64,000 nt of DNA, from assembly GCA_030490835.1 (NCBI GenBank), contig CM059972.1, forward strand, positions 12,067,764 through 12,131,763. Direction: 5' to 3'. Positions 12,000-23,853 of the stretch are shown here, piece after piece; position 1 is the first letter of the stretch; each line of letters opens with the position of its first letter. The DNA comes from Annona cherimola. Its lineage: Eukaryota > Streptophyta > Magnoliopsida > Magnoliales > Annonaceae. The translations under genes and the position numbers were made by a program. Below the pieces are notes generated by a model, which searched no databases, was not told the origin of the DNA, and worked only from the letters and a program-made list of their open reading frames with translations.

Positions 12000-12408
12000 G
12001 GGTAATTTGCAAATATATCAACTTAGTTTGATTAAAATTGTAAATATATCCACATAATTTCAAAAATTATAAATAACCCTTACATAGTATAACCATAATT
12101 GCAAATGACCCCCACATTGTTATGATGTTGTTACCATGTCGTTATGGTATAGGGATTATTTACAATTATAGTTAAACTACATGGGGGTTATCGTCAAAAA
12201 TTAAATATAGAACTTAATTTTTAAAATTACGAGTACACTCATATAGTTTGTATATTTTTACAAATATACCCACACTTTGATGATGTCACAATGGCATGAG
12301 ATTATTTGTAATTATAGTTAAACTATATAAAAGTTATTTATAATTTCTGAAACTATATGAGTATAGTTACAATTTTGATCAAATTAAGTGGGCATATTTC
12401 AAATACCC
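12000..12408. mobile_element. MITE with GGGTAATTTGCAAATAT terminal inverted repeat
   Basis: The left end GGGTAATTTGCAAATATATC and the complement of the right end, GGGTATTTGAAATATGCCCA, both continue into ACTTA-TTTGAT-AAAATTGTAA. The flanks ATCCATAAA and ATCATAAAT resemble an imperfect 9-bp duplication. The interior repeats ATTATAGTTAAACTA twice. No ORF. Confidence 0.6.
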
Positions 12409-12810
12409 ATCATAAATGCATGTTTCTTTCCTCCCCAGGCATCCTCATATGGCCATACAAAATGTTGTCCACGAAATACTGTCCAAATCCGCAGTTTGTA
12501 AGATAAATGCAGTGGTTCGTGGAAGTGTTCGTTGCACCTAGCGAACAATCAGTCAGTTGAAATTTCTCCATCTGCTTTTAATGTTATTACACAATTAGGT
12601 AGTCGATTGGCTAACATACATGCAAAAAAAGGTATTAGATAGACTAGTAAACCTTAAACGCGTTTGTTAATTTGTTGAACTTCATGATCAGACTGGAATT
12701 TTTTTTTTTGTAAAAACGAAAAAAAATGATCAAGTGGATAATAAACTAGAGCGTGGAAAAAATATAAAAGGTCCTGTTTTTGGATCTTAAACGATAAATT
12801 ATAATTTATA

Positions 12811-13139
12811 CTACAAGAAAATGAACTTTTAATAACATTAAATTTTATTATTATGTACATCAATTTATAACGTGGTGTCGTTAAAACTAAATTATTATAG
12901 TTTAGTTACAAAAGAATAGTAAAATTTTTTCGAAGTTGTCACTAAAAATCATCTTTTACAACCTTTCTTATATTATCATCGCTAAAAGCCAACTTCTTTA
13001 CCATAAAAAGCTGATTTTTAATAAAAATAACTACTTATGTTGCTAAATAGCATTTTTGCAATAAAAAGCGCGAAATGTTGCTAAAAAGATGTTAGAAAAT
13101 GTGCTAAAAATATGTTAGAAAATGTTGGTTTTCTTGTAG
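12811..13139. mobile_element. CACTA-like short element (CTACAAGAAAA termini)
   Basis: The left end CTACAAGAAAA and right end TTTTCTTGTAG are exact complements and match the CACTACAAGAAAA terminus known from plant En/Spm-type (CACTA) elements. The two outermost bases are not CA here (TA on the left, CG on the right), so the ends are slightly decayed or the copy is a mimic. Subterminal GCTAAAA/TTGCTAAAT motifs recur inside. Non-coding, about 330 bp. Confidence 0.6.
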
Positions 13140-13141
13140 CG

Positions 13142-13627
13142 ATTAATTGGTTGATAATATTGAGGGTTTTTCGAGGGTTTTTTTTTGGTAATTGTATATA
13201 TAATAGATGAGATTTTACTTATTAAGGGCATAATTTGTTATTTAGAATTTTTTATTTCAAATATCTCTGGTTGGCTTATCTTGGGAACTGGGCCGCTGAT
13301 AGTTCGAAACGACTAGGCAAATTAAAAGGTTCATTCTTACGTGTATGAATCACAATTTCTTTAATCCATGACCAGTGTCAACACAAACTAGTCCCAATGT
13401 CAGTGTGGCTAAATTTATGCATATCATATACAACATATATAGCAACCTAACGCATATATAACACGAAAAACACTAATAATAAAGCCAAATTCAAAGAGCA
13501 TAAATATTTAAGATGACACAAAATTTTCGATTTTCACCAAAATTCTGCCTATATATGATCAGTACATTGGAAGCCATAAATTGCATATATAGATTAATTA
13601 GATGTGCCTTTAATATGGCTGGTGTGA
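13142..13627. other. spacer, nothing recognised
   Basis: AT-rich sequence between the CACTA-like element and the small ORF. I see no gene, no structured RNA and no clear repeat ends. Confidence 0.4.
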
Positions 13628-13825
13628 TTAAGCGACATGATGTTGTTGTAGCCACAATTTTCTGTTAAGTTGCGTGGGCCGTTGATGAGTCCCATCACCA
13701 CTGCTTTTGATCAATGGTAATGGAGGGCACAAAAAGTGCGAAAAGAATATGGTGTAAATGATTGCGACCATGAAAATTCCAGAGAAAAGTGTACCCCATG
13801 CATTTGTGCGCAATTTGTTTGTCAT
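13628..13825 (-). CDS. candidate small membrane peptide, 65 aa, unknown
   Basis: I do not recognise this ORF. It starts at a real ATG and encodes 65 residues: a short basic N-terminus (MTNKLRTNAW), one strong hydrophobic segment at about residues 12-33 (LFSGIFMVAIIYTIFFSHFL), then a hydrophilic tail of about 30 residues rich in K, R, Q and H, ending at TAA. Base composition is richer in GC than the flanking spacer. It is divergent from the pectinesterase gene, with about 170 bp between the two start codons, so they could share a promoter region. The tail lacks the CLE, IDA, CEP, RGF or RALF motifs I know. It could be a chance ORF. Confidence 0.3.
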   Translation of the reverse strand: MTNKLRTNAWGTLFSGIFMVAIIYTIFFSHFLCPPLPLIKSSGDGTHQRPTQLNRKLWLQQHHVA

Positions 13826-13889
13826 GGTCCAACAGAATAGACCCTCAACCTAACACCCCTTTATCCACAACAGCTAAAAGCTCTCTCCC

Positions 13890-13896
13890 TATAAAT
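13890..13896 (+). promoter_or_regulatory. TATA box of the pectinesterase gene
   Basis: TATAAAT follows a CT-rich run (AGCTCTCTCCC) and lies 101 bp upstream of the pectinesterase ATG. That spacing fits a transcription start near 13920 and a leader of about 75 bp. This is a prediction from spacing and consensus only. Confidence 0.6.
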
Positions 13897-13996
13897 TATT
13901 CGTTTCCAATTCCAACCATTCATGCACTAGTACTCGTGGGTTTCCATTAGGTAGTTTTCTTGTGTTAGCAATTTGCCTTCTTTAGCTTTTAGAGTT

Positions 13997-16900
13997 ATGG
14001 GGGCATTTCTAATTAGCTCCAATTCCCAAAGCAGAAAGGCCGAAAGATTTATCGTTTGCTTGTTGCTTGCCTTGGTGATAGGAATTTCCTGTGAAACAAA
14101 CACCCACATTAGACAGGAACTCGAAAAGCATGTGCAGAAAGAATGTGGTTTTACTAGGTTTCCTGATCTGTGCATGGCCGCTTTATCAGGGCTACGGTCG
14201 GGCAACCAACAAGAACACATTTTGTCTGCCCTGGTGGAGAAGGTTAGAGAGGAGACAAAGCTGTACACTTCGAGTCTACCAGAGTACTCAAGCTTCGTAC
14301 AAATGGGCCTTCAAAGCCAACTTCCACGTTTCTCAAGCATAGGTAGGAATTATTTGCTTGTTATTCCTTTATGTTCCTCAGCGAAAAGTCATTTTCTACA
14401 TTAGTGTATTTCAAAAGTTGAAAATCTAAATCCTTTCGCAAAGTGATACAGGTATATACTAGTTCTCTGTGAGCGAGCTTCAACATATAAACACTCGTCT
14501 TTCCATGCATAGCAACAATCATAGAGTTATTTGAGGAAACCTTGAAATAAAATCAATACACGTGTCACATTAATTATCAATCTTATTCATTGAAATCCTA
14601 CGCAGGCCCTGTCGCTCTCCCTTTCTCTTATTCGTTGCTCTGCATTTACATGATCCCTATCCTTCTTCCCAAATTTGCAATTTTATCTAATACTATTGGT
14701 TTTGCAAAAATTACTGCAAGGAAATCAACATTTCGAAATATATTTTCAGTAATGTTTAGCACTTTTATCGCGAAAGAATTTATTCGCTGGCACAAATAAT
14801 TATTACCACTAAAATTATCAATTTCTAGCTGCAACAATATAATAAATATTACAAAAAATAATCTTTTAACAGCAACTGTAAAGAAATGTCGTTAAAACCT
14901 TTTATGATTGAGTTACAATAATTTTGGAATAGAAACAAGGAGATTGAGTTACAATAACTTATTTATAGAAACATGGGAGGAGTAATGAGGAACTGGAGTT
15001 TCCACAATACACAATCTTAATTTATTCATATTAGCTATTTGGTCATCCAAGTAATAATATATTTTGGACTTTATTCATGAATTTTATTTGCAAAAATACT
15101 TTGCCAACGTAGAAATCAAATTTCTACCCACTAACCTTTTAAATTAAATCAAGCATAATTTACGAATAAAATAATATTACATTGCTTGTATTCACGTAAG
15201 CTACAAATTAAACTCAACTGAAACTCAATTTCTAGGCATGCATACAAATGGTAAAACCTGACCTTTCTAGACATTACAAATTGTAATGTAACAAGACACG
15301 AGAATAATTTGCGTGTACGTACTTGGTCTCTACTGAAAGCCTGACCTTTCGATGGATCATCTGTTCATCTCGATCTGCAGGTCGTTGTCTTCAGCTGATG
15401 GACATGTCGGTGAAAAGGCTTGACCAATCACTTTCAGCTCTCAAAGCCTTCCGTTCCCACAGCAAACCCGACATTCAAACGTGGCTCAGTGCCGTCCTGA
15501 CCTTTCAAGAAACCTGCAGAGAGGCAATCAAAGACGACGACCACTTCCTCGGCGGCGGCGACCAAGCTGCAGCTGCCGTCCTGATTTCCGGCCAAATGGA
15601 CCACCTGAGTAAGCTGGCCAGCAACGCACTCGCTCTGGTCAACCGCATTTCCGGCCACCACCGAGAAGACATTCCCGACAGCCACGCCGCTTCTGGCGCC
15701 GTTTTTCCGACGTGGGTGTATCGGAGAGATCGGAAACTGCTCCAGAGCGGCGGGAGTGGAGGAGGAGGAGGAATGTCAGCGAATGCGGTGGTGGCAAAAG
15801 ATGGGACGGGCGATTACAAGAGCATCGCGGAAGCCATAGACGCAGCTTCTGCAGGGCATGGTGGGCGGTTTGTGATACACGTGAAGGCTGGTTTCTACAA
15901 GGAGAAGATCCACGTGAAGAAGGACGGCATCGTCTTGATCGGCGATGGCAAGTACGTGACGGTCATCAGCAACGATGATAGTGTGAATGCCGGCTCCAGC
16001 TTGGACGGCTCCGCAACCGTCTGTATGACTTCTCTTTTCTTAATTTTACTTCTTCATTACTTTTTAACAAGTGTCTTCGCCAAAAAAAAAAAAAAAAAAA
16101 CAAGTGTGTACCATATACTTATATCGTTTTATGGATTCAGGTTTATAAAAATTATAAATAAAATTCAACCTTGTTCCTGTTTAATTTAAAGCTGTAAACT
16201 AAATTAAAAGAACTGATGCTTATGTTAAAATATTATTGTATATAAGTTACAGGAAAATGTGTATTAAGTCGGGGAAAATTGAACTGAAAGTAAAAATGTA
16301 AATTATTATATTTTAGAACGGTAAAAGTACTTTTGATAAATTCTAGTGATAATGTGTACAATACTTAAAAATAAAATAGGGATAAATGGATAAACTTTTT
16401 ATAAAAGGATGAAAATAATAATTAAAAATATAAATAATTATCGAAAAGTAGATTCGTCGGCGGTTAAGATGTTGAATAATCAGATTGCACGTGTAAAAAA
16501 TGAAAAGTTGTGATCTGTATTAACCTATGTATAACTTCTAACTTTTTCGCGGAAAATGCACGGCAGAAAAAAAAAAGTTGTTTGACTTAAAAAGTAATTG
16601 AAAATGGAATCTGAATTAAAACTTCTAACTTTACCTTTTATCGAAATAAGAATCTAATTTTACAAATAAAAGCTCCTCCTCATTTTGTTTTGGGAATCTC
16701 ATCAGCCATCTCCGGGGACGGGTTCATCGCGAAAGACATCGGGTTCGAGAACACGGCCGGGCCCGGCGGCGCCCAAGCACTGGCCCTCGTCGTGGAATCT
16801 GACCGTTCCGTCTTCTACCGCTGCATGATTCGCGGCTACCAGGACACACTTTATGCCCTCGCCCTCCGGCAGTTCTACCGGGAGTGCGACATCGCCGGCA

Positions 16901-17394
16901 CCATCGACTTCATCTTCGGCAACGCCGCCGCCGTATTCCAGGGCTGCAACCTCATCCTCCGCCGTCCCCAGCGGTCCGCCTACAACGTCATGCTAGCCAA
17001 CGGCAGATCTGATCCGGGCCAGAACACTGGCTTCTCCGTCCAGAACTGCAAGATCATGGCCGGCACCGACCTAGCGCCCTACCGCCACTCCATCCCGTCC
17101 TTCTTGGGGAGGCCATGGAAGCAGTATTCGAGGGCGGTGGTGATGGAGTCGGAGATAGATGACGCGCTCGCGGTGAGAGGTTGGGTGGAGTGGTCGGGCG
17201 GATTTGCACTGAAGAGCTTGTATTTCGGGGAGTATGCGAACACCGGCGCCGGCGCAGGGACGTCGAGGAGGGTGGGATGGGCGGGGTATCACGTGATAGG
17301 GGCGGAGGAGGCAGCAAAGTTCACGGTGGCGAAATTCATTGCCGGGAATTCATGGCTGCCTTCCACGGGTGTCATGTTCGACTCCGGCCTTTGA
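13997..17394 (+). CDS. type-I pectinesterase/pectinesterase inhibitor (PMEI-PME)
   Basis: Cell-wall enzyme that demethylesterifies homogalacturonan, releasing methanol. Exons 13997-14342, 15381-16022 and 16706-17394 join in frame to 558 aa, the usual length of type-I enzymes. Order: N-terminal signal anchor (residues 18-31), inhibitor-like PMEI pro-domain with its four cysteines (the CGFTRFPDLC pair in exon 1, two more in exon 2), a basic processing site RRDRKLL (230-236) where subtilases normally cut, a Gly-rich linker, then the catalytic beta-helix from about residue 250. Visible catalytic set: GFYKE (286-290), Q353, Q375-D376 in YQDTLY, D397 in GTIDFIFGN, R465 and W467 in LGRPWKQY. All key residues are present, so it should be active. 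Exons 2 and 3 are much GC-richer than the introns and flanks. Promoter: TATAAAT at 13890. Confidence 0.95.
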
Positions 17395-18089
17395 TTTTGC
17401 ATGCCTATGTACGTAACAGTAGGCATGCATATACGGAAAGCAGAAATAGTCGGAATTAATTAGTACTGGGGGGTGTGATTAATTAATACTGTAAGGGAAT
17501 GATGGTGTTTCTATGAAGATGAAAGGAATAATGTACAGAAATTCGTAAATGCAATTAAAAGCATCTTTACCAATAATTAGCAAGATTTAAAACCTAAAAA
17601 GGGTAATTTAATTATGATTGTGATCACGTGTGCATGAAGTTGTCCAATGTCTACGCTGATGCATTTATAAAATGTATAAAGTTACTGGAGCATCCATTTT
17701 TAGCAGCCATTGTTAATCGCCTCATGAATTTTTTTTATTGTTTCAACCTGAAAGTGCAAAGATCTTTTTCTTACTACTTAATCCATCATTCCAACCAATT
17801 TTTATCATTTTTGCGTAATGGTTAACGCGTATTTTTTAATAAAAGGATATGTAATTACCAACAAAGAAAGCAAAAAGTTCGTATATGATGATTTACAATG
17901 AAACTAGGTGGGCGCCCCCCTATGTCATAGACATATGAGAGTTGTGTGTTGCAAAATTTGCAATGGTATTAACACACTAATTATCTATTCTAAGCACATA
18001 AAGGTTTCTTATAGAAGAAAATTCTGAATATTTTATTTGAATCTCTTGGATGAGAGTATCATAGTAGACAAATGAGACATTCTTCATTG
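17395..18089. other. 3' flank of pectinesterase and spacer
   Basis: This holds the pectinesterase 3' UTR (several AATAAT-type signals, for example near 17528) and then AT-rich spacer leading into the LINE remnant. No further gene seen. Confidence 0.4.
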
Positions 18090-19400
18090 AGCAAACTTAA
18101 CCCAACAAAGGAATCAATTTCCATCTTTAGCTATTGAATGTTTAGTCTCACTCCCCATTTAATCCCAAAAAGAAACACCCTAGCTTCCATGCTAAGTAAA
18201 TCCACCTTTTCTTTAATTTTTCGGTTTATGTGACCATCCATATTGATCTTTAGCCAGCCTTGTTATGGTCTTTTTCATCTTGTTGCTAGTTCCCCTTCTA
18301 ACATGCTTAGACCACCAAACGGTCGTGTTGTTTTGTAGTTGTTCCGATAATATTCGCACTATTCAGTTAAGTCCTCCTCCTAAGGTTGTTCCCCCCTTCC
18401 CTCTTGCCTAGTTTCTTTGGTGCCATATTCTATATAATTGCAGCATAAATTTCTTTAGCTTATTCTCTTCATTAGCATGCACCAATTGAAACAAAAATGC
18501 ACTTTGTTACCACCTTGGGTGTCCATAGGTTTTTGTCTGCAACAATTCTTTTTCTATTATGCACTATCCTCTCACAATATACAATTATGTGGTCCACATA
18601 TTCCCTCTTTTCTCTTTGAAGAATGCACATTTGATCTATTGGTACTCCTCTTTGTATGAGATTGATCTTTGTTGGTTGTGCATTTTAAAAGAGTCTCCAC
18701 TTAAATACTTTAACTTTACCAGGAATCTTTACTTTCAAGATTTGTTTGTATACATATTCTTCTGTGTTCCCACTTGGCTTGTTCTTATATTTATTTGACC
18801 TACAAAACAAATAAGGTTAGTTTAATAAGCTCGTATGTTGATTTCATCTTGAAAATACTATGTGCCTCCTCTACCCAAAACCATTCATCAGTTGCTCTAA
18901 TTAGTGGGTTAGGAATTAAGTTTATCATTCTCCATTCGCACTCGCCCATATTTGCCAATACCATCTCCTTTTCTAGGTTCTATGTTCATGATTGATGAAG
19001 TCGCATACCTTCTTATCTTTTGAAATATAATTTGGCAATGGTCTTGCCTTTTCCACTTCTTTTTCCAACCATTTGTCTTTGAAAAATTCGATCTTCCTTC
19101 CATCGACCCCCTTCTAAAACTAGAACTCTTGCCTTCAAAATGTATGTCCAAGTGTATGAATCTCTTGTTTTTTCCTACAACTCCAAATATTTACATTTGA
19201 TAAATATTTTGCTCTGAGCGCTTTATAGAAAAAAGAACTAGTGTTCACTAGCGATTGCCAGAACTATTTGGCCAACAAAGCCCAACAGAACATCAGGATA
19301 TCTAACCTAACTCATCCTCCTTCTTTCGCTTTTTTCATCCACCAAAATTTACTCAACCCAACCCAGTTCATCTTACGTCCCTAAAACCCAAGTACCCTTT
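18090..19400 (-). pseudogene. degenerate L1-type LINE, C-terminal half of ORF2
   Basis: Read on the minus strand, the decayed frames run through the C-terminal part of a plant L1 polyprotein. Near 19370 there is GRKMNWVGLSKFW-MKKAKEGG, matching the post-RT GRK-HWV...P--EGG motif. Near 19110 there is a DGRKIEFFKDKWL segment. Around 18740-18560 sits a zf-RVT-like domain (KVKVFKWRLF, NAQPTKINLIQRGVPIDQMC, YVDHIIVYC). Near 18275 a GWLKINMDG motif marks the start of the RNase H domain. Several stops and frameshifts break it. Neither the 5' end nor a poly(A) tail with target duplication was identified. Confidence 0.72.
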
Positions 19401-19579
19401 TATTCTCTTTATCTATATATGTTAGAGGGTCTTGTATTGCAGAAACAAATACTTCGTAGGAGTTCTCCCAAGATTTCTAGAGATTTCCAATGGACATTGA
19501 TATTTTTTTACTTCCCTCAACTCTATTTTCTTTCTATCATTTTATGATCATGACTTCCTTATGGCTCTACGAGACGGAA

Positions 19580-19880
19580 CAAGCTAGAACATCAGGTGCT
19601 GAAAATTAATGTAGATGCATGCTTTGGTGTACAGTTGAGCAAATGTGGTTTGGGGGCTGTGATAAGGAATTATAATGGAAATTTTGTTACAACCAAGCCA
19701 TGGCGCATTCATGGAATTGTTAATCCTTTGGTTATGGAGGTGCAAGCTATGTTAAAAAGATTATAGTGGTTAATGGAGATGCAATACCGATGGATTATAT
19801 GGGAAAGTGATAGCATCATTTTACGTAAACTCATTTCCACTGATGCTCCTATTCGTTCCTATGTGGGGTGCTTGGTGGAG
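19580..19880 (+). pseudogene. LINE RNase H domain fragment, opposite orientation
   Basis: Plus-strand translation gives LKINVDACFG...GLGAVIRNYNGNF... with MEVQAM and WESDSI further on. That is the plant L1-type RNase H (RVT_3) signature: N-DG-type strand, G-G-VIR-D/N--G, E in helix 1, E/D-SD strand. One stop interrupts it after the MEVQAM helix. It abuts a fold-back arm at 19906 and faces the opposite way to the LINE remnant at 18090-19400, so it is a separate insertion. Confidence 0.65.
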
Positions 19881-19905
19881 AAGATACACCTAGCTATCTC
19901 AATCT

Positions 19906-20090
19906 TTAAATTACTAAAAATGTCATTGATTTTAAAAATTCCGAAATAAATATCTACAAATCTCCAAAAATAGTAAAAATTTATACACATATTAAATACA
20001 CTTACATTAACATTCTGTAAAAAAAATTTCAAAAAAAAATGGGTAAAGTACACCTGGGAGCATTGAGGCCGGGTGCATTAAACCAGAGCC
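19906..20090. mobile_element. solo arm of a fold-back element
   Basis: Only one arm of the fold-back family is present. It contains ATCTCCAAAAATAGTAAAAA and the AAATACACTTA-ATTAACA segment and ends with ACACCTGGGAGCATTGAGGC, a tip module like those of 8095-8430 and 9603-10012. The partner arm is missing and the LINE fragment ends just before it, which suggests truncation at that junction. Confidence 0.6.
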
Positions 20091-20789
20091 CAACATTTTT
20101 CCCGTAATTGAGCTAAAAATGTTTCATGTTCATAACTCATTTATATATATATATATAACTGTTAGTTGGTCATAATTAATTTATTTTAAGCTCATTACGA
20201 TGCCTTAGTAAAAGATTTCATCATGAGCTCTGTCATGTTCTTATTAAGAAATTAGAGATCAGGAAGAACAAAAAGATAGAATCACGTGAGAAAAAAAAAT
20301 ATTTACTCATCAAAATTTTGTCGGCGCGTGCCAAATCAGATACGTGTAACTTATCCACGCATGGTTTTTTTTTGCTTGAGAAGACGGAAGGGATGACACT
20401 TATCCTCAGAAGACAGTCTGATGTGGAACTTTAATGGGTCACGTGGCATACAGTAATGAAATAGATGACATAAAACAAGCGAAAGAGCCCTGTGCGCCGA
20501 GGGTGCTATTTAAGAAATTTACAGCCTAGTCAATGTAATGTGTTATCATCATGTATAAATATCTATAAAAAAAAACCAAGGCTAATTAATAATTAGTGAC
20601 AGGACTAGTAACTGAGTGATTGGACGCCTTAATAATTCTAATCATTTTTTACAGTCGAAGAAACTATAGCCGGCACTAGGTATACAAAAGCTTACAAAAA
20701 GGCTGAGGTGAATTAGCCCTGATGAAGGTACATATGTACGTAATAACTAATTTAACAAAGCATCAAACTTCTCTTTAGTGTAACTCTTT
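20091..20789. other. spacer, nothing recognised
   Basis: AT-rich sequence with a short TA run near 20140 and one ACGTGGC motif. No coding frame, RNA gene or repeat end could be supported. Confidence 0.4.
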
Positions 20790-21260
20790 TTTATTTTTAA
20801 TATCTTGATGCTAGATGAAAAATCAATTTCATCTATCATGTTTAGCATCATTTTTATTAATATTTAATATCATTTTTATTGTTATAAAAATTCCTTTATT
20901 TATCTAATATCATCGTACCCAATCTCATCTACAAATGTATAAAGTTAACCTAATAAAAGAATTTAATATGAAATTATTAACTTTAAAATTGTATTTTCAA
21001 TATTTAAATTATCTAAAATATCATTATTATGTAGATAAATAATTCTATGTATTATTATGACACTATAATACTGTATAAATAGATCTAAATATTTTTAGAA
21101 TTTATAATATGAATATATATTTTACGCATACGTTTGACTTAGATAAACTTGTTCTCATTGTTATAGATAATGTTAAATATAATAAATGAATTGAATTTTC
21201 ATAAAAAAAAAATTAAGATCTTAAAATTAAAAAGGGTCACATGGAAGCGCAAAGCAAAGC
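20790..21260. mobile_element. decayed inverted-repeat MITE of the 8855/11117 family
   Basis: Mirrored segments ATCATGTTTAGCATCATTTT near 20840 and AATGTTAAATATAATAAATG near 21175 match the inner arms of the copies at 8855 and 11117. The right tip contains CACATGGAAGCGCAA, a diverged form of the family end. The left tip is not clear, so the start is approximate. Confidence 0.4.
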
Positions 21261-23570
21261 AGGACCGTTACTTATATCGTATTAATTGGTATGTAGTTAG
21301 CTAATAAATTTCTGGCTTGCATGCTTATTCCCAGTTGTTGGTTTGACGCGCAATTGATGGTATCAAAGACAATCATGTAGTTAGGAATTCATCTTTAACT
21401 TTATATGATCTTCAGACGCTAATGGATTAATGGTCCAAGCATCAAAGTGTTTCTTGAATGAGATTGGCATGTGACGTTAGCCAATAACAGCCGTGATTGC
21501 TACCTGATGAACTTTTTTGAAAAGGTGCCCATCTTTAATATAGCACTAAAATATACGATTGGGGTGGATGAAGATCAGTAGTTGATAACGACCCATAATA
21601 ATCAGTTGTTGGTGTCGATACGTCCCGAATATTGGTGTCTGTCATGGGGGAATCCATGTGGCCCACCAAGCAGTGGAAAACAGTGAAATTGAATCCAAGA
21701 CAAGTGCATAAGCATATATAGCTTCCCACCTCCCCCGTCAATTATTACCCCTTGCCTTTCACTGTCATGAGTCACTGATAAGAAATTCAAAAGGCCAAAA
21801 ACCAAAAAAAAAAAAAAAAGAAAAAAGAAAAAAAGGACGACTGTGGATCTTAATTAGATTACATAGAAACCATCGCATTTAATATTATTTGTTGTCTTTT
21901 TTCTTTTTTTTTTGTATATCAACTGACTCCATGCTTTTCACAAATTCGAATCCTAGATCATACTCTCTTTTTTTTCTTGACAAGAAATCCTAGATCACAC
22001 TTAATATATACTAGAATGTAAAATTAATTGGGTTATGCACAGGTTCACTTGTATCAATGGTTTTGCACCATTTAAATGACGACTTATTGATTTTGGCTCC
22101 TAATACCTTGTTAAATGTGTCAACAGGAAGGGATCCAACTGTCTAATTAATTCATCCTACTAGAAGAATCACAAGTATAGGAAATTGCAAAGAAGGTTTA
22201 TGATAAATCTGCTGATCATTTCCCCCATTTGAAGTTGGAGTTTATAAACACTTTTTTTTTTTTTTCATTTATGATCACTAGATGTTTATTTTTATGGATA
22301 GGATTAGTTGGATAATACTATGGATATAATTGATTACCTATGGTCACAATCTAGATGGTTGGGATATGGTCGGTATGAATTTGTAATCGAACTTCTCGGC
22401 GTTTAAGAAAAGGAGAGAGAGTCGCGTGACTTATTTAATAACAGGTGTGTAAAAAGTATCAATTCCGTTATATATATATAAAAAGAATTTCCGAACCATC
22501 CGATTATTCAAACCATTGCCCATTGAGAGATATACCATCCCCGAGTGTACCGAGCTTTAGTGTACTTAGATGTATAAATTTTTTAGTTTTCTAAAATTTT
22601 TTTGAATTCATATGTGAGGATAAGTACGGAGATTATATGTATTTTACATTTTAAAATTATTTTTATATTTTATTTTATATTTTACAAATAAAAAAGTTAT
22701 TTTTCATGTGTTGGTACAAGAGAAATGACATATTTTTTATTTTTAAAATTCGAAATAAAATATTTAAATAATGCGCAAAATATAGAAATTATAGATGTAA
22801 AAAAATACTATGCTTCGGCGCACATAAATATATAAAAAGCTTTTTTTAAAAAGGCATATTATGCACTTGATAAAAAAAAATCCAAACTCTCGTGGGAAAG
22901 TAAGTGAGGTGGGAAATGTCTCATCCACCCTCTTTTCCCACTCATCATTTCTTCATTCCGTAACTTTATTTTTCCAATTTCACATTAACATTTTAATCAT
23001 TTTTCTTACAATTATTCTCCAACAGTCCTACTTATTTTAATTTTATCTCATTATTTCATATCGATTGTACAAATTTCAAAATATTTTATTTTTTATTCGT
23101 CACTTCATCCCACAATCTTTATCCTTAAAAAAAAAACATATTAACAAATGTTACCGAAGTTTTTAACCAGCATGCACTGCAGGCTCTTTTTGTTGTAATC
23201 ATGCCAGCTGGCGATATTTTGCAAATGATTAAGACTTGTTTGGCCGACACTTTTGCTTTTGCACGTTCACTAGAAGCCATGAGGAAGTGCATGTTGTTAT
23301 TATTATTTTTTTTTTCAAAGGACAAACAAAAGAAGCCCAATTGAAAATGAGATGGATGTAAAAATAGTAATGACAACATATATTAAAAAAAAAAAAAGCA
23401 GCCCATTTCTTGGCATGTATAGAGCACAGCCGAGCGCAGCAGCTGCTGCGGTACCGGCGGATTAATTTTTCGACCGATAACAAAATAAAAATAAAAAAAA
23501 CCAAGATTGGTTAATAATCCGTCCCGTTATTAATTTGCACGGTACGGCGGATGTTGGGGAAGTTTTCAAT
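21261..23570. other. spacer, nothing recognised
   Basis: About 2.3 kb of AT-rich sequence with homopolymer runs (A-rich near 21805, T-rich near 22250). Small ORFs on both strands carry no recognisable domains. No gene, RNA or complete transposon end was found. Confidence 0.4.
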
Positions 23571-23573
23571 TTA

Positions 23574-23850
23574 GGGCATATTTAGATACCACAAAAAATT
23601 TTAAATCTAAATTTTTTTCTTTTCATAATTATTTTGTTTTTTTCATTATTTCTTTACATCTCGCTATACAACTATTATACTTTTTAATTATTTCTATACA
23701 ACTGCCCATATAACTAACATATTTATTTTAATTTTATTCTCTTTACTTCTCATTTTTACTCCTATTATATTATATTATTTTTTATCAATTTAAAAACTTC
23801 TACGCAAAAATTTTTTTATCCAAAAAATTTATCATTTTCCAGGCGCACTC
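23574..23850 (-). mobile_element. Tourist-like MITE, TTA target
   Basis: TTA occurs at 23571-23573 and 23851-23853, directly outside degenerate ends GGGCATATTTAG and AGGCGCACTC. The interior (TACAACTATTATACTTTTTA, TTTTAATTTTATTCTCTTTA) matches the inverse orientation of the copy at 50811-51101. About 277 bp, non-coding. The ends are more diverged than in the best copies. Confidence 0.6.
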
Positions 23851-23853
23851 TTA

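Noticed and set aside
21940..21965. B-box-like AATTCGAATCCT
   Set aside because: No A box at correct spacing and no cloverleaf, so neither tRNA nor SINE is supported.
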